From positions 46,235,772 to 46,299,771 of the forward strand of contig OZ024745.1 in assembly GCA_964016885.1 (NCBI GenBank): a stretch of 64,000 bases of DNA, written 5' to 3'. Of the stretch, positions 1-11,446 are shown one piece after another. Position numbers and translations under genes: made by a program. This DNA comes from Eledone cirrhosa (lineage: Eukaryota; Mollusca; Cephalopoda; Octopoda; Eledonidae). The notes beneath the pieces are model-generated. The model made no database searches and was not told the origin of the DNA. It saw nothing but the letters and a program-made list of their open reading frames with translations. How positions within the stretch are numbered: position 1 is the first letter of the stretch; every line of letters starts with the position of its first letter.

Positions 1-225
1 ACACTGTTCTGTGTGCGAGTGTCGTGACATCATCAGACAGCTTGTTACATAATAAGGTTATGTTTCCGAGGCAATCCAAGTTGAATCGACATGGGAACGA
101 ACGAAGTGTGTGCTTTTGGGTTCTTCATCCGTTCCCCTGTGAGTACCAATTCACCCCCACCGGTCTGCGCAGGTGCATGTCCGAAGGAAGTTGGCCAGTG
201 TCGTCATTGAAATATATATCACAGC
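1..225. other. Unrecognised sequence at window start
   Basis: Mixed-composition DNA before the first SINE. A 70-codon open frame crosses it but has no domain or compositional support. I see nothing identifiable. Confidence 0.3.
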
Positions 226-445
226 ATTATTATTAAAGGACTGCCAGTGGATTGGCAGTATCGGTAGAGGGTCGGACGCCATGCTTTGACGCATAGAGTT
301 ACGGCCCTTGCCATTCTGAGTTCAAATCCCGCCGAGGTTAACTTTGCCTTTCATCCTTATGGGGTCGATAAAATAAAGTACCAGTAATACACTGGGTAAT
401 TGCTGGCCTTGTGCCAAAAGTAGAAACAATTATTATTAAAGGACT
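226..445 (+). repeat. tRNA-headed SINE (group A) with target-site duplication
   Basis: The body (243-428) carries the group A hallmarks: GGATTGGCAGTATCGGTAGA, a B-box-like GAGTTCAAATCCC, and the tail GTAGAAACAATTATT. It is flanked by a perfect 17-bp direct repeat, ATTATTATTAAAGGACT, at 226-242 and 429-445. This is a complete, fairly young retroposition. Confidence 0.9.
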
Positions 446-477
446 TGAACATCTGAAACTACTTCGCTTTTACTTAT

Positions 478-480
<3 letters not shown>

Positions 481-534
<54 letters not shown>

Positions 535-561
535 ACATTCTATATATATATATATATATAT

Positions 562-641
<80 letters not shown>

Positions 642-692
642 ATACATATATATACTTATATATATACATATACACACATATATATATATATA
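481..692. repeat. TA microsatellite
   Basis: About 210 bp of TA dinucleotides with sparse interruptions, starting from a short CT run. Open frames across it read Ile-Tyr repeats and are not genes. Confidence 0.95.
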
Positions 693-850
693 GTGAAAAA
701 TGGAACGGGAACAAAACAGAGAGGCAGTACAAACAAAGGTTTATTAGTTTCACGCTCTTGAGGGTGGGGTGGGGACGTTTCGGGCATAAGCCTTCTTCAG
801 GAGAAAAGTGGGTGGGAAGAGAGTTCCGACTTTATTAATATATTATTCTG
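693..850. repeat. Fragment of a dispersed hairpin-type repeat
   Basis: Contains GTTTATTAG, then ACGTTTCGGGCATAAGCC and TTCTTCAGGAG. The same order of motifs (T-rich stretch, TTTCGG, CTTCATCAGG) recurs near 29810-29860, which suggests one end of a non-autonomous element family. Confidence 0.45.
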
Positions 851-946
851 TACACTACCAAAAACATTTATACTTATATACATATATATATATATATTCA
901 TCAATGATGACAATATAAAAAGGGAGTGTTGAGAGGGTACACTGTA

Positions 947-1352
947 AAATGGTTGACGATAGGAAGAGCATCCAACCATAGAAAGCTTACCAAACAAAGG
1001 GTTGGGAGGACCCTTCAGTTATGCCAAGGATATGACAGCCTCCCTAGTGTTGGTGATCTACACAATAAATACAGCAAGTACATGCTGGAAACTAGTTGGT
1101 GACAGGAAGTGCATCCAACCATAGAAAGCCTGCCAAACAAAGGGTTGGTGGGGCCCTTCAGTTGTTTAAAGACATGACAATCTCCCCTATGCACACAATT
1201 GAATGTAAGACCAGACATAAGTGCAATGCAGACCCACACCTCCATTGGCCAGCCTGGGAGGTCATTAGACCTGTTTCAATACTGACTTGGTGTATATAGG
1301 CCTGACCAACCCTTGCTAGCAGGGAAAGCAGATGTTAAACAATGAGGATGAT
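947..1352 (+). repeat. SINE/LINE 3'-tail repeat, two tandem partial units
   Basis: GGAAGAGCATCCAACC followed by a TTGGGAGGACCCTTCAGTT block occurs twice (about 950-1060 and 1100-1175). It ends with CCTTGCTAGCAGGGAAAGCA and a GATGAT tail. A similar copy is at 14975-15247. No coding potential. Confidence 0.7.
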
Positions 1353-1368
1353 GACATTGATGATGATG

Positions 1369-1370
<2 letters not shown>

Positions 1371-1412
<42 letters not shown>
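1371..1412. repeat. TA microsatellite
   Basis: Pure TA run directly after the GATGATG tail of the preceding repeat. Confidence 0.9.
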
Positions 1413-1415
<3 letters not shown>

Positions 1416-2139
1416 TATGCATATTTAAATGAAAGCATGTGTTTGTGTATTTATTTATGTGAGTCTGCAAATGTAGACGAGTGAGAAAATATTACACAGG
1501 TCAGATAAAGTTACCAGTTGACATTAAATTTACTGTTAAAGAAAATTTATCATTTTAGCTTGGTTAGAATTAATATGATTGTCATAAGTTATCTATTAAT
1601 CCATATTTGATATTGAGATTTGTGTAATCTTTTTGTATGTTTCTACTCATTGAATTTTCTCAGATTAATTAACATACATCATGGTTAGTATCAAATATTT
1701 CAACATTTGACCCATTATTAAAGGGAAATAAGGATAAACAATATCTGCAATGATTGTGCTGGTAAAGACACGATATATATACTCTCGGGTCCCAAATAAT
1801 AGATGAGGGAAATAAGCAGGGGGTTGGACATTTGCTTAAATTTTTATAAGTAGGAGGGGAGTAAACGGAGGGATTGGGAAATAATACCAAAAAAACTAAC
1901 AAGAAATAAAAAATATGGTAAGACAAACATACTTTTAATCAATGAGTCCTTTCTTGTTTAATAACATGTCATACTGACCTCAAATATCCAAGCCATCTTG
2001 CTTTGAAGAAGAATAGAATTTAGTAAAAGAAATTCTTGTGTTGTGTTTGTTTCACATGTGATATGAGCTGAGACAGTATGTTGTGACTAAAACAAAACAA
2101 CTGCAAACTACTAGGGGGATTGTAGCCATTAAAACACAT
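1413..2139. other. AT-rich unique DNA, no gene seen
   Basis: No extended open frame with coding character and no familiar repeat. Confidence 0.4.
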
Positions 2140-2245
2140 ACTTTTATTTTATTATTATTTTGTAACACTAATTTCTGATTTAGGCACAAAACCAACAATT
2201 TCTGGGGAGAGAAAAGTCAATAGCATTGGTCCCAGTACATGACAG
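2140..2245 (-). repeat. Old SINE tail relic (group A-like)
   Basis: TTTCTGATTTAGGCACAAAACCAACAA resembles the reverse complement of the group A SINE 3' end, which runs from GGCCTTGTGCC through the final GAAACAATTATT. Strongly diverged, so old. Confidence 0.5.
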
Positions 2246-2284
2246 GTAAATTACTATTAACATATTTTATCAACCCATATTTTC

Positions 2285-3961
2285 TTAGTTCTTTATGCTT
2301 AGTTTAGAACAGTAACATTCTTAAATTCATGTGTGTATTAATGTTTCAAAGCTCTCATGACTCCATCTTCAGAATCATAATAGTCATATTAGTGGCATAT
2401 TGGTAACATGTTTAAACAGTGATTGTAAGGTATTCTGGATGTTGTAAATCACAGATGCCTGATTTAAAATTCTTCAGGGGGTTGAAGCATGACAGTTATT
2501 TTAATTGGTTTTAAGTATGATGTATCTATGTGATAATTTCTAATATATATTCTGATATTAATCAAACCTTCAGTTATTTGCCTCTTTTTGTATAGAATTC
2601 TATACAGAATTCTTGTATTATTAACTAATGTTATACTAACTAATGTTTTTCATGAACTCTATGGAAATGTATTATGATAGCTACTTATTGTAAGTGCATA
2701 GTTAACCAATGGGAAAGTTTTGTGCTTGTGTGACCATTGTAACAATTTTAGTCATGAAGTTCACAACTTTCATGTTTACATTGAATTCTTCTGATGAACT
2801 TATACTAAAACAATCTGGTATGTATGACTTGATAATGGTATGCAGTCATTTAGCAATTCTGTGTGTAGGTGTGTTGATTTAGGAGGGTATTGGCCAGAGA
2901 GGATTATAATGTTTGAGAGTCATAACTGTGCCATAGATGTATGCAGGGTTAAACTCTCCTTTAATATGTTGGGATTGTATGCAACCTATTTGGTTAACAG
3001 CAGCAATTAGTTTAAGTTTAGTTCTTTGTTAAACAATGGTGTCATTCATAATTTTCTTAAATTTGTTAATATCTTGGAGTATATTGTTTATTTTTGTGAT
3101 GCATTCCTCCTCTTTATCCATTATAACCATTTAATTTCTCTTGTCAATTTTAACAAAGACAAATAATTCATTAAACTTTTTTAGTTCTTCCAATGCTCCG
3201 AGTAATCAAAATTTCTTGTTAAGTACGGATGTTCTTTCTGTTGTGTTGGTGTCACTGTTTGTTTCCTAATTCAAATAATTTCTTAGTTTGTCATTAATCT
3301 TTATTATATTTTCATCAATGAGAGACTCAAGGGATTGATAAAGAAATACAAGTTCCACTTACTTTATATTTTTATCAGGAATGTAATTTAATCCTGAGTG
3401 AGTGTATGATGGGAGTGGTTGAAAAATTTGTTTTCATGTATAGGCAACAATATATTTCCATTCTAGAGATTACTATGTTTTTTTTTTATTTTGTTCTTTT
3501 TTAATCAGGTATCCATAATACCCTCACAAATCCTTTTCGAACATTGCTAAGCATCTGACCAATAAGCCACTAATAAGTGCCCAGTCCACACTGTAAGGTG
3601 GTCATGTTGGTGACACAACAAAACACACCCAGTCAACCCTCTAAGGTGGTCGTTTCAGTGCCATGATAAAAATAACCCAATCTACACTGAAATGTGGTTG
3701 CTGATAGGAAAGGCATCCAGCTGTAGAAACCAAGCCAAAATACAGACTCGTATGAGCAAGATCTGATTTCTGGACCTGACTTGTCTCATAATATGACAAG
3801 CCATCTAACCCATGCAAGCCTGGAAAATGGACATTATACGATGATGAAGATGATGATGATAACCAATCTGATTCTGAAGATGGAGCCTTGAAGGCTTCAA
3901 GACATTAATACACACATAGATTTAAACATGTTATTGTTACAAACTAGGCATAAAGAACTAA
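2285..3961. mobile_element. Candidate DNA element with 91-bp terminal inverted repeats
   Basis: Bases 2285-2375 match the reverse complement of 3871-3961 at roughly four in five positions over 91 bp; both arms share TTAGTTCTTTATGC and CTCCATCTTCAGAAT. The interior is AT-rich with no transposase frame and includes a SINE/LINE tail repeat near its right end. No clear target-site duplication, so it may instead be two inverted copies of a smaller repeat. Confidence 0.55.
3578..3860 (+). repeat. SINE/LINE 3'-tail repeat (group B), diverged
   Basis: Three degenerate units of the type CCAGTCCACACTGTAAGGTGG are followed by GGAAAGGCATCCAGCTGTAG, a CATCTAACCCATGCAAGCC block and a GATGATGATG tail. This matches the 3' UTR of the LINE at 4387-6024. 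Confidence 0.75.
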
Positions 3962-4040
3962 AGTAGAAATATGAAAAATCTTGAATGTATATGATCAAAG
4001 AGGAGCATAGTCATGTTTTCAACATAGCATAATTGAAATC

Positions 4041-4224
4041 AAGAAATAGAGAGTAAGATATCAATTTAGCTGTCAATTCATGTGAAGAGCCCATCACTTT
4101 CAGAGTTGAACCCTTTCATTACATAAGTATTATATAATTGTCAAGGGTTTTGAGGTGGATCATAGGGAGATAAGTGTAATCAGAATAAATGTATGTTACA
4201 TTGATATCTCACTCTCTATTTCTT
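4041..4224. repeat. Small inverted-repeat (foldback) element
   Basis: The arms AAGAAATAGAGAGTAAGATA... (4041-4065) and its reverse complement at 4200-4224 differ at one base over 25 bp. They enclose 134 bp of AT-rich DNA without an open frame. Confidence 0.6.
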
Positions 4225-4386
4225 AATACTTGTTCTCTGTATTCCCACATGATAACAGGTAGCAGTCATCTTATGTCCCTTGTGTCTGATTCACCTTGAA
4301 ATCACATTATTGCATTGAGTGCTGAACATGGTTTATACCTGCATTAATTGCAAACAAAACAATGTATATATATATATATATATATA

Positions 4387-6024
4387 TTTGGGTTTGTTCC
4401 AGGGAAAGGCACCACTGATGCGCTCTTCCTTGTGAGGCAATTACAGGAAAAGTACCTAGCTAAAAGTAAGCCACTCTACTTGGCATTTGTCGACCTTGAG
4501 AAAGCCTTTGACAGAGTTCCACGTGCAGTAATCTGGTGGGCTCTTAGAAAACTAGGAGTAGATGAATGGCTTGTGAAAGCGGTACAAGCCATGTATAGGG
4601 GAGCAGTCAGCAAAGTTAGGATTGGCAATGAGTATAGCGAGGAATTTAGCGTACAGGTTGGGGTCCACCAGGGCTCTGTTCTTAGCCCTCTCCTGTTCAT
4701 CATAGTCCTGCAGGCAATAACGGAGGAGTTTAAGACCGGATGCCCATGGGAACTCCTGTATGCTGATGACCTCGCACTCATAGCTGAATCTATGGTAGAA
4801 CTAGAGAATAAATTCCAAACCTGGAAGCAGGGACTAGAGAGAAAGGGCCTCAAAGTCAACATGACAAAGACTAAGGTCCTTATAAGTAGACGAGAAAACA
4901 GAACCCAGATCCCCTCAGGGAAATGGCCTTGCTCAGTATGTAGGAAAGGTGTAGGTAGGAACTCCATTCTTTGCCCCAAATGCAAACAATGGGTACACAA
5001 GAGATGTAGCGGGATCTCAGGAAGCTTAATTAAGAATGTAGGATTCACATGCAGCAGCTGTGCTGAAACAGCAAGCAAACAGCCACAGGAAACAAGTACC
5101 ACCAATCTCTGGGAGGGCCCTGTAGAAACAGTAGACAGCTTCTGCTACCTAGGTGACCGAATTAGCAACGGAGGTGGGTGCTCAGAAAGTACAATAACTA
5201 GGGTAAGAACGGGATGGAAGAAGTTTAGGGAACTACTACCACTGCTAGCTGCAAAAGGCTTCTCCCTCAGAATGAAAGGCAGACTGTATGATGCGTGTAT
5301 CCGAACAGCGATGTTGCATGGTAGTGAGACCTGGGCGCTGAAGGTGGAAGACTTACGTAGATTAGAGAGAAACGAAGCCTGCATGCTCCGATGGATGTGT
5401 AACAGTAATATACGTGAACGACAAAGCATAAATGAATTGAGAGAGAGACTGAGCATAAGAGGAATCAAATGCTGCGTGCAGGAGAGGCGGTTACGCTGGT
5501 ATGGACATGTGATGCGTATGAAGGATGACAGCTGCATAAAAAGGTGCAGAGCACTAGAAGTTGATGGAAACCGCGGAGTGGGGAGACCCAAGATGACTTG
5601 GGATGAGGTGATAAAAGCCGACCTTACCCAACTACACCTCTCAAAGTCAATGACACACGACCGTGACTTCTGGCGTCACGCAGTAATACAGGGTACCCGA
5701 CCTCCCATGGGTACATGCTGAAGCATATAAACAATATGCCCCACTCCCCCCACCGCAAGGTGGTCGTGGAGGTGCCACGGCAAAAAAGCACCCAGCCCAC
5801 ACTGTAAAGTGGACGTGTAGGCGCCACGAAAAAGCACCCAGCACTCACTGTAAATGAGGTTGGTGTTAGGAAGGGCATCCAGCTGTAGAAATCAAGCCAG
5901 ATCAGTTCCTGTATGAGCAAGGCATGGTCAGCCGACCAGACACTGCCCACAACAGGACAACCCGTCTAACCCATGCTAGCGTGGAAGAACGGACGTAAAA
6001 CGGTGATGATGATGATGATGATGA
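4387..6024 (+). mobile_element. RTE-like LINE, 5'-truncated, RT plus PHD-like finger
   Basis: An intact reading frame runs from 4387 to the stop at 5719-5721; the upstream ATG lies in a TA repeat and is accidental. It encodes reverse transcriptase from motif FGFVPGKGTTDA onward, motif A FVDLEKAFD, and the catalytic YADD at 4759-4770. A C4HC3 zinc finger (4930-5061; C-X2-C-X10-C-X2-C-X4-H-X2-C-X14-C-X2-C) is followed by the C-terminal RRLRWYGHVMRM and GRPKMTW blocks seen in RTE-related LINEs. The endonuclease and N-terminal RT are missing through 5' truncation. The 3' UTR (5722-6003) carries three short CACCCAGCCCACACTGTAAA-type units and ends in a GAT tail (6004-6024). No frameshift or stop in the retained ORF suggests a young insertion. 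Confidence 0.88.
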
Positions 6025-6039
6025 TATATATATATATAC

Positions 6040-6284
6040 GTAGCGTAATGGTAAAGACCGCCTTCAATCATGAATGACCATGGATATTGTACCTAGAAAG
6101 TTCCCCACTGAGGCACAAGTCTGAGCTAGGTTGTTTGTGGAAGACCAGCAGTTGCCCAAGCATACCAGTCTCCCCTTTCTATGTCACCGATGCTGTCGAA
6201 GGGAAAGGCAAAGGCCAATACAGCTTGGCACCAGCGATGGCGCAACTCATTTCTACAGCTGAGTGAACTGGAACGGCGTGAAAT
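6040..6284 (+). repeat. SINE (group D)
   Basis: Starts near GTAGCGTAATGGTAAAGACC, continues through TTTGTGGAAGACCAGCAGTT and ends with CTCATTTCTACAGCTGAGTG. The same sequence recurs at 63818-64000. Its 3' segment is shared with group C SINEs. Confidence 0.75.
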
Positions 6285-6292
6285 ACACACAT

Positions 6293-6351
<59 letters not shown>
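6285..6351. repeat. AC microsatellite
   Basis: About 60 bp of CA dinucleotide directly after the group D SINE. Confidence 0.95.
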
Positions 6352-6355
<4 letters not shown>

Positions 6356-6470
6356 TATTTTTCACGGTTGCATGGGTTAAACAGACTATCACATACTGGG
6401 GCTAGACAGATCAAGTGACTTTGCTGTGACTTTGCTTTTATGGCTGGATGTCCTTACTTGTACCAAGCAC

Positions 6471-6471
<1 letters not shown>

Positions 6472-6522
<51 letters not shown>

Positions 6523-6684
6523 AACAAGTAAGACCCCGACGGCTGAGCTCAAGCCGTTTCGGTCGAAACGGCTTGAGCTCAGCCGTCGGGGTCTTACTTG
6601 TTCCTATTACCCACTCCGCTACCCTAAGTATTGAGTACTTTGGTGTGCGTTATGGTCCACCTGGTTCCTTACCACATTTCCTTC

Positions 6685-6727
<43 letters not shown>
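6472..6727. mobile_element. Hairpin MITE-like element inserted in TA repeat (copy 1)
   Basis: A TA run (6472-6520) abuts a palindrome at 6521-6604 with 41-bp perfect arms and a 2-bp loop; GGAACAAGTAAGACCCCGAC begins the left arm. A fixed 85-bp flank (CTACCCTAAGTATTGAGTAC to CCACATTTCCTTC) follows, then TA again (6690-6727). Copy 2 at 16797-16990 has the same parts in reverse orientation. Confidence 0.8.
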
Positions 6728-6733
<6 letters not shown>

Positions 6734-7049
6734 GTTGTCTGGCAACTTGCCATACTAAAAATGACTCACCCACCAGTACAAGCAATGAAAAGCTAAAAGT
6801 GATGAGAAATTAGAGACTGCATGGAACAGAGAGGTCTCTTTTTACCCTGCAGTGAATGAAACAGACCCTTTAGTGTTGATACCTCAAGCGAATGCACTCA
6901 GTAACACTTGTAAAGTAGTAAACAAACAAACTGAGGCAACATGGAGTAGAAAGGACTTCTGTCCTTTACAAGAAGATTGAGGTATTGAAACTTAAGTAAC
7001 CTGTGCATCTTATTTTTGTCATATAACATATGCACAATGGTTAAGAGAC
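6728..7049. other. No recognisable feature
   Basis: Mixed-composition DNA after the TA repeat. Short frames only. Confidence 0.35.
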
Positions 7050-7745
7050 ATATAGAGGCGTCATTTGTAGTATTGTAGATTGCTTCAAGGCCACTGGGGA
7101 AACGTCTCAGGGGACAATCCCGAACAACATGCAGTACTGTCTGGTCAGAGTACCTATAGTCATCACCTCAGCCGTCTTTCATTTTCCATTGATGGAGACG
7201 ATGGACTGTTCTGGCATGTGTTGTGCAGATTCAATTAATGAACAGCCATTGCTTTCTATGAAGGTCAAAACTGGCTGGTTTCACTGTGGGGTCCTGGACA
7301 AGGTCTTTGCTGGCAATTTTGGACTCAATCCATGATCTTCGCCACTGTTCTTTCAGATTAAAGCTATTGTCTTGAAGAATGGTTTGCGTGATTTCAAGCC
7401 CGTATTGGGAATGTTTTCCAGGTTTTCATGGATGGGAAGTTCAGGCTAGGACTTAGTAAGAAGTGCTGCGCTCATGGATCATCTGATGCCACATGTGAAG
7501 AAGGTTCTATATGAGAAAGGGTGGATAGCCACTGAGTAGGTGAAGATTTCAGTGTACCAGATACTATTCTCCTTGCTGAGTTGAGAATAGTGTCAACTTG
7601 CTTGGCATGGCAGCTCCCTGCCCAAACTGGTGAACAGTACTCTGCAACTAAGTATGCAAGTGCTAAGCATGCAGTTCGGAGTGTGTGTGCATCAGGCACC
7701 CAGGTGGTTACTGCTAACTTGTGGATGATGGTGGGAGATGGCAAT
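7050..7745 (-). mobile_element. Third LINE family, degraded 3' end of ORF2
   Basis: On the minus strand 7744-7472 reads VAEYCSPVWAGS and LNSARRIVSGTLK, which is the post-RT region of non-LTR retrotransposons. After frame disruptions, the DNA down to about 7050 encodes QTVLHVVRDCPLRRFPSG and a short tail, matching the copy at 31790-32150. Several stops and shifts make it a dead relic. The clade is uncertain; CR1, I or Jockey-like are all possible. Confidence 0.75.
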
Positions 7746-7849
7746 CTTCATGTGGTCTACCTTGTATGGAATTCATTCCAACAAATGCCATTACTTGATA
7801 TATACACAACTTGTATATAAACACATTGCAGGATACTGCTAAAAGTGAC

Positions 7850-8135
7850 AGGGTATATAAGCCTTTCATTACATATTTCCTTATGGTTGTTTAGATGATA
7901 CACATGTCTGCTGATGAGAACTAAACTAGGTTCAAAAATCAATTAAAAGTATTAATCACTGATACAATTTTGGGAGAAAACTGTAAACATTTGCATGTTT
8001 ACATATCTATATATTCAATATGTAAATTTATATACACATTTACACAGTCTTGGATACATCTATACTTTATATATACAGATATATAGATAAATATTTATCA
8101 TATGATCATTCTTACATTTTTACATTTTACATTTT
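7850..8135. repeat. Dispersed AT-rich repeat (copy 1 of 3)
   Basis: TTTCCTTATGGTTGTTTAGATGATACACAT and CACAGTCTTGGATACATCTA recur in the same order at 26820-27070. The second block recurs at 17400-17490. No coding content; origin unknown. Confidence 0.6.
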
Positions 8136-8185
8136 ATTTACCATATATATATATGTATCATATATATATATATATATATATGATA

Positions 8186-8275
8186 AAGAGTCAGATACTC
8201 TACTACCCCAAATATCGAGTAATCTGTTGAGTAATGGTATAACCTGTTGCAAACTGATTCCATCCTGATTTATGT
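8186..8275 (-). repeat. Fragment of the hairpin MITE-like family
   Basis: GATACTCTACTACCCCAAATATCGAGTA resembles the flank of the hairpin family at 28511-28702 in inverse orientation. It lies between TA runs and the palindromic core is absent. Confidence 0.5.
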
Positions 8276-8309
8276 ATATATATATATACACACACTTCAT
8301 CATCGTCAT

Positions 8310-9330
8310 CATCATCTAATGTCTATTTTCCCTACCAAGGCTCAGTCTTCAGTCCCCTACTGTTTATCATCCTCCAAGCCTCATATACTTCACATATACA
8401 TTTTATAAAATCACACTGTATGCACAGGCATGCATTTATACTCAAGGCTGCCTCATTAGAAAGATATTTATAGTTTTGTGTTTTAAAAGTACTCAGATAT
8501 ACTTGTGTGGTTATTGTGTGCAGATTTGTTATTGTATGATTATGCCTGTGCATTTTATTAATTTTATGTTTTTATTTATTTTATATATTAATATATTTTT
8601 ATATTTTTCTCTTATGAACTGACACAGAAATAAAGTTGGCAGCCATTGTTGTTTGACATCCGCAGTGGATAATTCAATGTGGAAAATGCAGTAACTTATA
8701 ACAGGATAAGCAGTATCAATATGACTGCTTATTGATTTGTTTATTGAACTGCTGCAAGTCCTGCTGATGGCAATGGCATATCGTTCACTTGTACAGCAAG
8801 CTTCTTATTCATCTTAAAAGATAACAGAATAGAAGTTTTATTCGGCTGATGAAGATAACATGGTAGTGATGTATCTTATCTAGATACTGCTGTTGAATTA
8901 AACAACTGTTTAAATTTTATTAGTTAAAATTAATAATAATTTCTGATTAAAACTCTGATGAGATTGGATAATGAGAGCTGAAAGTGTGTATCAAATGTTT
9001 ATGTATTTTATTGACTATTTTTTTTTATAATGGTGTAATAGTTACGTTTTAAGAAAATATATAGAAGTATTAACAAGCAGTGAAAAGTACTAGTGAGGTG
9101 CTTTTCTGAAAAATAATAAACTCATGCTAGAAATAATGAAAAATTATACAAAATTATGTGTTTAAGTGTGCTTGACACAGTGGTGTCATACTAGACAGCA
9201 TGCTTTATTTCATCTATATAGTATTTAAATTTAACATTTAAATTTCTCTTGTATCACATTTGCTTTTCATCACGCAATAGATCGGTAAATTATATCAACA
9301 CTCGCACCTCATGTCACAAAAAAGATGTGT
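8310..9330. other. AT-rich unique DNA, no gene seen
   Basis: About 1 kb of AT-rich sequence. No credible reading frame, no recognised repeat. Confidence 0.4.
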
Positions 9331-9559
9331 TTAAACCTTTAGCATTTAAACCTGCTGTATCCGGCCAAAATTCTCTTCACACTCTCTGTTCAAACTGGCT
9401 GTAATCAGCCGCTAATACCAATGTTTAGACATTGTTCTCAAAATAAATAACATCAATATCTCAAACCTTCGATATTATGTGAGATAGTTATGCGAAATAA
9501 AGCTTTTACCATGAAAATACAATAGTATATATAGAGTAATGTAAATGCTAAAGGATTAA
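9331..9559 (+). mobile_element. piggyBac-like MITE, copy 1
   Basis: TTAA at both ends (9331-9334 and 9556-9559) flanks 221 bp that begins ACCTTTAGCATTTAAAC and ends GTAAATGCTAAAGGA. Two other copies of the same length lie at 14077-14304 and 35598-35827. TTAA targets and CCC/GGG-type ends are hallmarks of piggyBac-family elements. There is no coding capacity. Confidence 0.75.
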
Positions 9560-9779
9560 ACAAAAATAAATTTTTTCATCCACAGAGATGAAATAGAAGT
9601 GCCTATATATGTTGAATGTTCCAGAAATGGACTAAATTACAAGTCATCTGAGAACAAGGAGATTGCTTTGTAAATATAATATAGCAATATACAAAGAAAA
9701 TTTTATATAATCTTTTATTCTTTATTTCAATCAGTAGACTGCAGCTTTGTTGAGGGTCCACCTTGAATTTAGTTGATAC

Positions 9780-9900
9780 TACCAACCCCAGTACTTATAT
9801 TTTCAAATCTGGCACATATTTTATCAACCTCAGTTTGTCGAACTGCTAAATTACAAGACATAAACACAGACATGGACACACACACACTCACACATATGGA
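9780..9900. repeat. Fragment of a tRNA-derived SINE (OR-like)
   Basis: TCGAACTGCTAAATTACAAGACATAAACAC resembles the promoter-distal part of an octopus SINE family I recall. It runs into a CA/TA microsatellite, as those SINEs often do. Confidence 0.45.
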
Positions 9901-9949
9901 TATATATAATATGGATACATATATGTATACAAATATATAAATCTCTCTC

Positions 9950-9977
9950 TCTCTCTATATATATATATATGTACATA

Positions 9978-10062
<85 letters not shown>
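9950..10062. repeat. TA microsatellite
   Basis: TA run of about 110 bp with three interruptions. Confidence 0.95.
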
Positions 10063-10067
<5 letters not shown>

Positions 10068-10223
10068 ATGAGCTTCTGCAGTTTCCATCTGCCAAAATCA
10101 TGAAGCGGACTCCTTAGCCACTCAGCTATTCCTACACATTTAATAATTTAACCGTATTTAAAACTTGTGGTTTTTGACTCGGCAATATGTTTTGAAGTTT
10201 AACACAATGAGTATATACAATAT

Positions 10224-10266
10224 GGAAGAAGAAGAAGAAGAAGAAGAAGAAGAAGAAGAAGAAGAA
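10224..10266. repeat. GAA microsatellite
   Basis: About 14 GAA units. Confidence 0.95.
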
Positions 10267-10499
10267 ATATATAAAAAGAAATTATCAAACTTTTACTGTA
10301 CTTGTTAGTTGTGTAACATTGCAGTTACTAGAGGTGCTGTCATCCCCCACCCCACCCCACCCTCCCAAAAAGGGACCGCAGTGAAAACAATATGCATTCC
10401 TAAAAAGTTTACTGGAAATATTTACCTTTACAGTAAATGTTTTAAAGGACCATATCTAGAAGTGTGATTTTTTTAAAATAATTAATATGGGGCAGATGT

Positions 10500-10685
10500 G
10501 GGCTCTATAAGCCATAGTGAAGGCAATCCATCTAGGAAAGCAGTCGCTCTGAATAAAATCTGTAACAGGTTAGAGAGGAAGGACCCTTAAGTCAGGTGAG
10601 ACAACCTCTTTAGTGTTGGTGGCATAAATAATACACCTTTTCCATGCTTTAAAGTGGTTTGTGTTTGGAAAAACTTTAAATATGA
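10500..10685 (+). repeat. SINE/LINE tail repeat, diverged
   Basis: GAGAGGAAGGACCCTTAAGT, CTCTTTAGTGTTGGTGGCA and a ...TCCATGCTTTAAAGTGG block correspond to the tail repeats at 19488-19675 and 33705-33835. Confidence 0.55.
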
Positions 10686-10689
10686 CCAA

Positions 10690-11440
10690 CACAACATATG
10701 ATGTAGGTATTAAAAGAGAAATCCCACTAAATGTGAGGTTAAACTGTGAATCCATTATACTGTAGTACTTCATCTCTGAGGTATAGAAATAACCAACAAT
10801 TGCTGGATTTGTTGCTGCAAGGCCATACATTGTTTGGGGGAAATGTAGCCAATTGAATTTGTCTGAGGACATATTCAATACTTATTTTATTAATTCTGGA
10901 AGGATGAAAATCAAAGTTGATCTTAGAGATATTTAATATACAGAACAAAGAAGGGTGAAAATAAATACTTTTAGATATTTAGTCTTGCATGCTACTGTCT
11001 CTGCTCTGCTACTGCTTCTAATATATTCCATAAATACACATATATAAAGAGATATTTGTCTGCTTATATATGTGTGAGTCTATGTGCATGCACGTATGTG
11101 TGAGTGTATGTGCATGCATCTATGTGTGATTTATGTGCATGTAAGTGTGGGAATTATGAAATATGTTTGCACCACTAAGTTTCAATATTTTGGTAAATTC
11201 TTCATTATAATATTTTTTTAATTTATTTCAATATTTGAGAAAGATATTTTTTTTTCATGATTTTTAAAATATAGTTAATTATTGGGTTGATAATAATATG
11301 TATGCTGTTCTATAAAATATTTACCAAAATGAATCTAGTTAAACACATCAAAAAATGAAAATATCACCAAAAAATACCAGCCAACAGTGCAATACTTTTC
11401 TAATCTAATTGCATTCCAAATATCAATAACAAATGTGTTC
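10690..11440 (-). other. Probable intron downstream of the synaptotagmin C2A exon
   Basis: AT-rich DNA just past the donor site. It holds short GT-rich microsatellite (about 11040-11130) and no second C2-like reading frame that I could see. The intron should continue to lower coordinates until a C2B exon, which I did not find in the window. Confidence 0.45.
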
Positions 11441-11446
11441 AAATAC

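Noticed and set aside
4476..5105. 209-codon minus-strand frame opposite the LINE RT
   Set aside because: Shadow of the intact plus-strand RT frame, which has catalytic motifs.
10570..10948. 102- and 69-codon frames downstream of the synaptotagmin exon, considered as a C2B exon
   Set aside because: No C2 motifs (no SDPYVK-like or DxDxxxxD-like block); overlaps a tail repeat.
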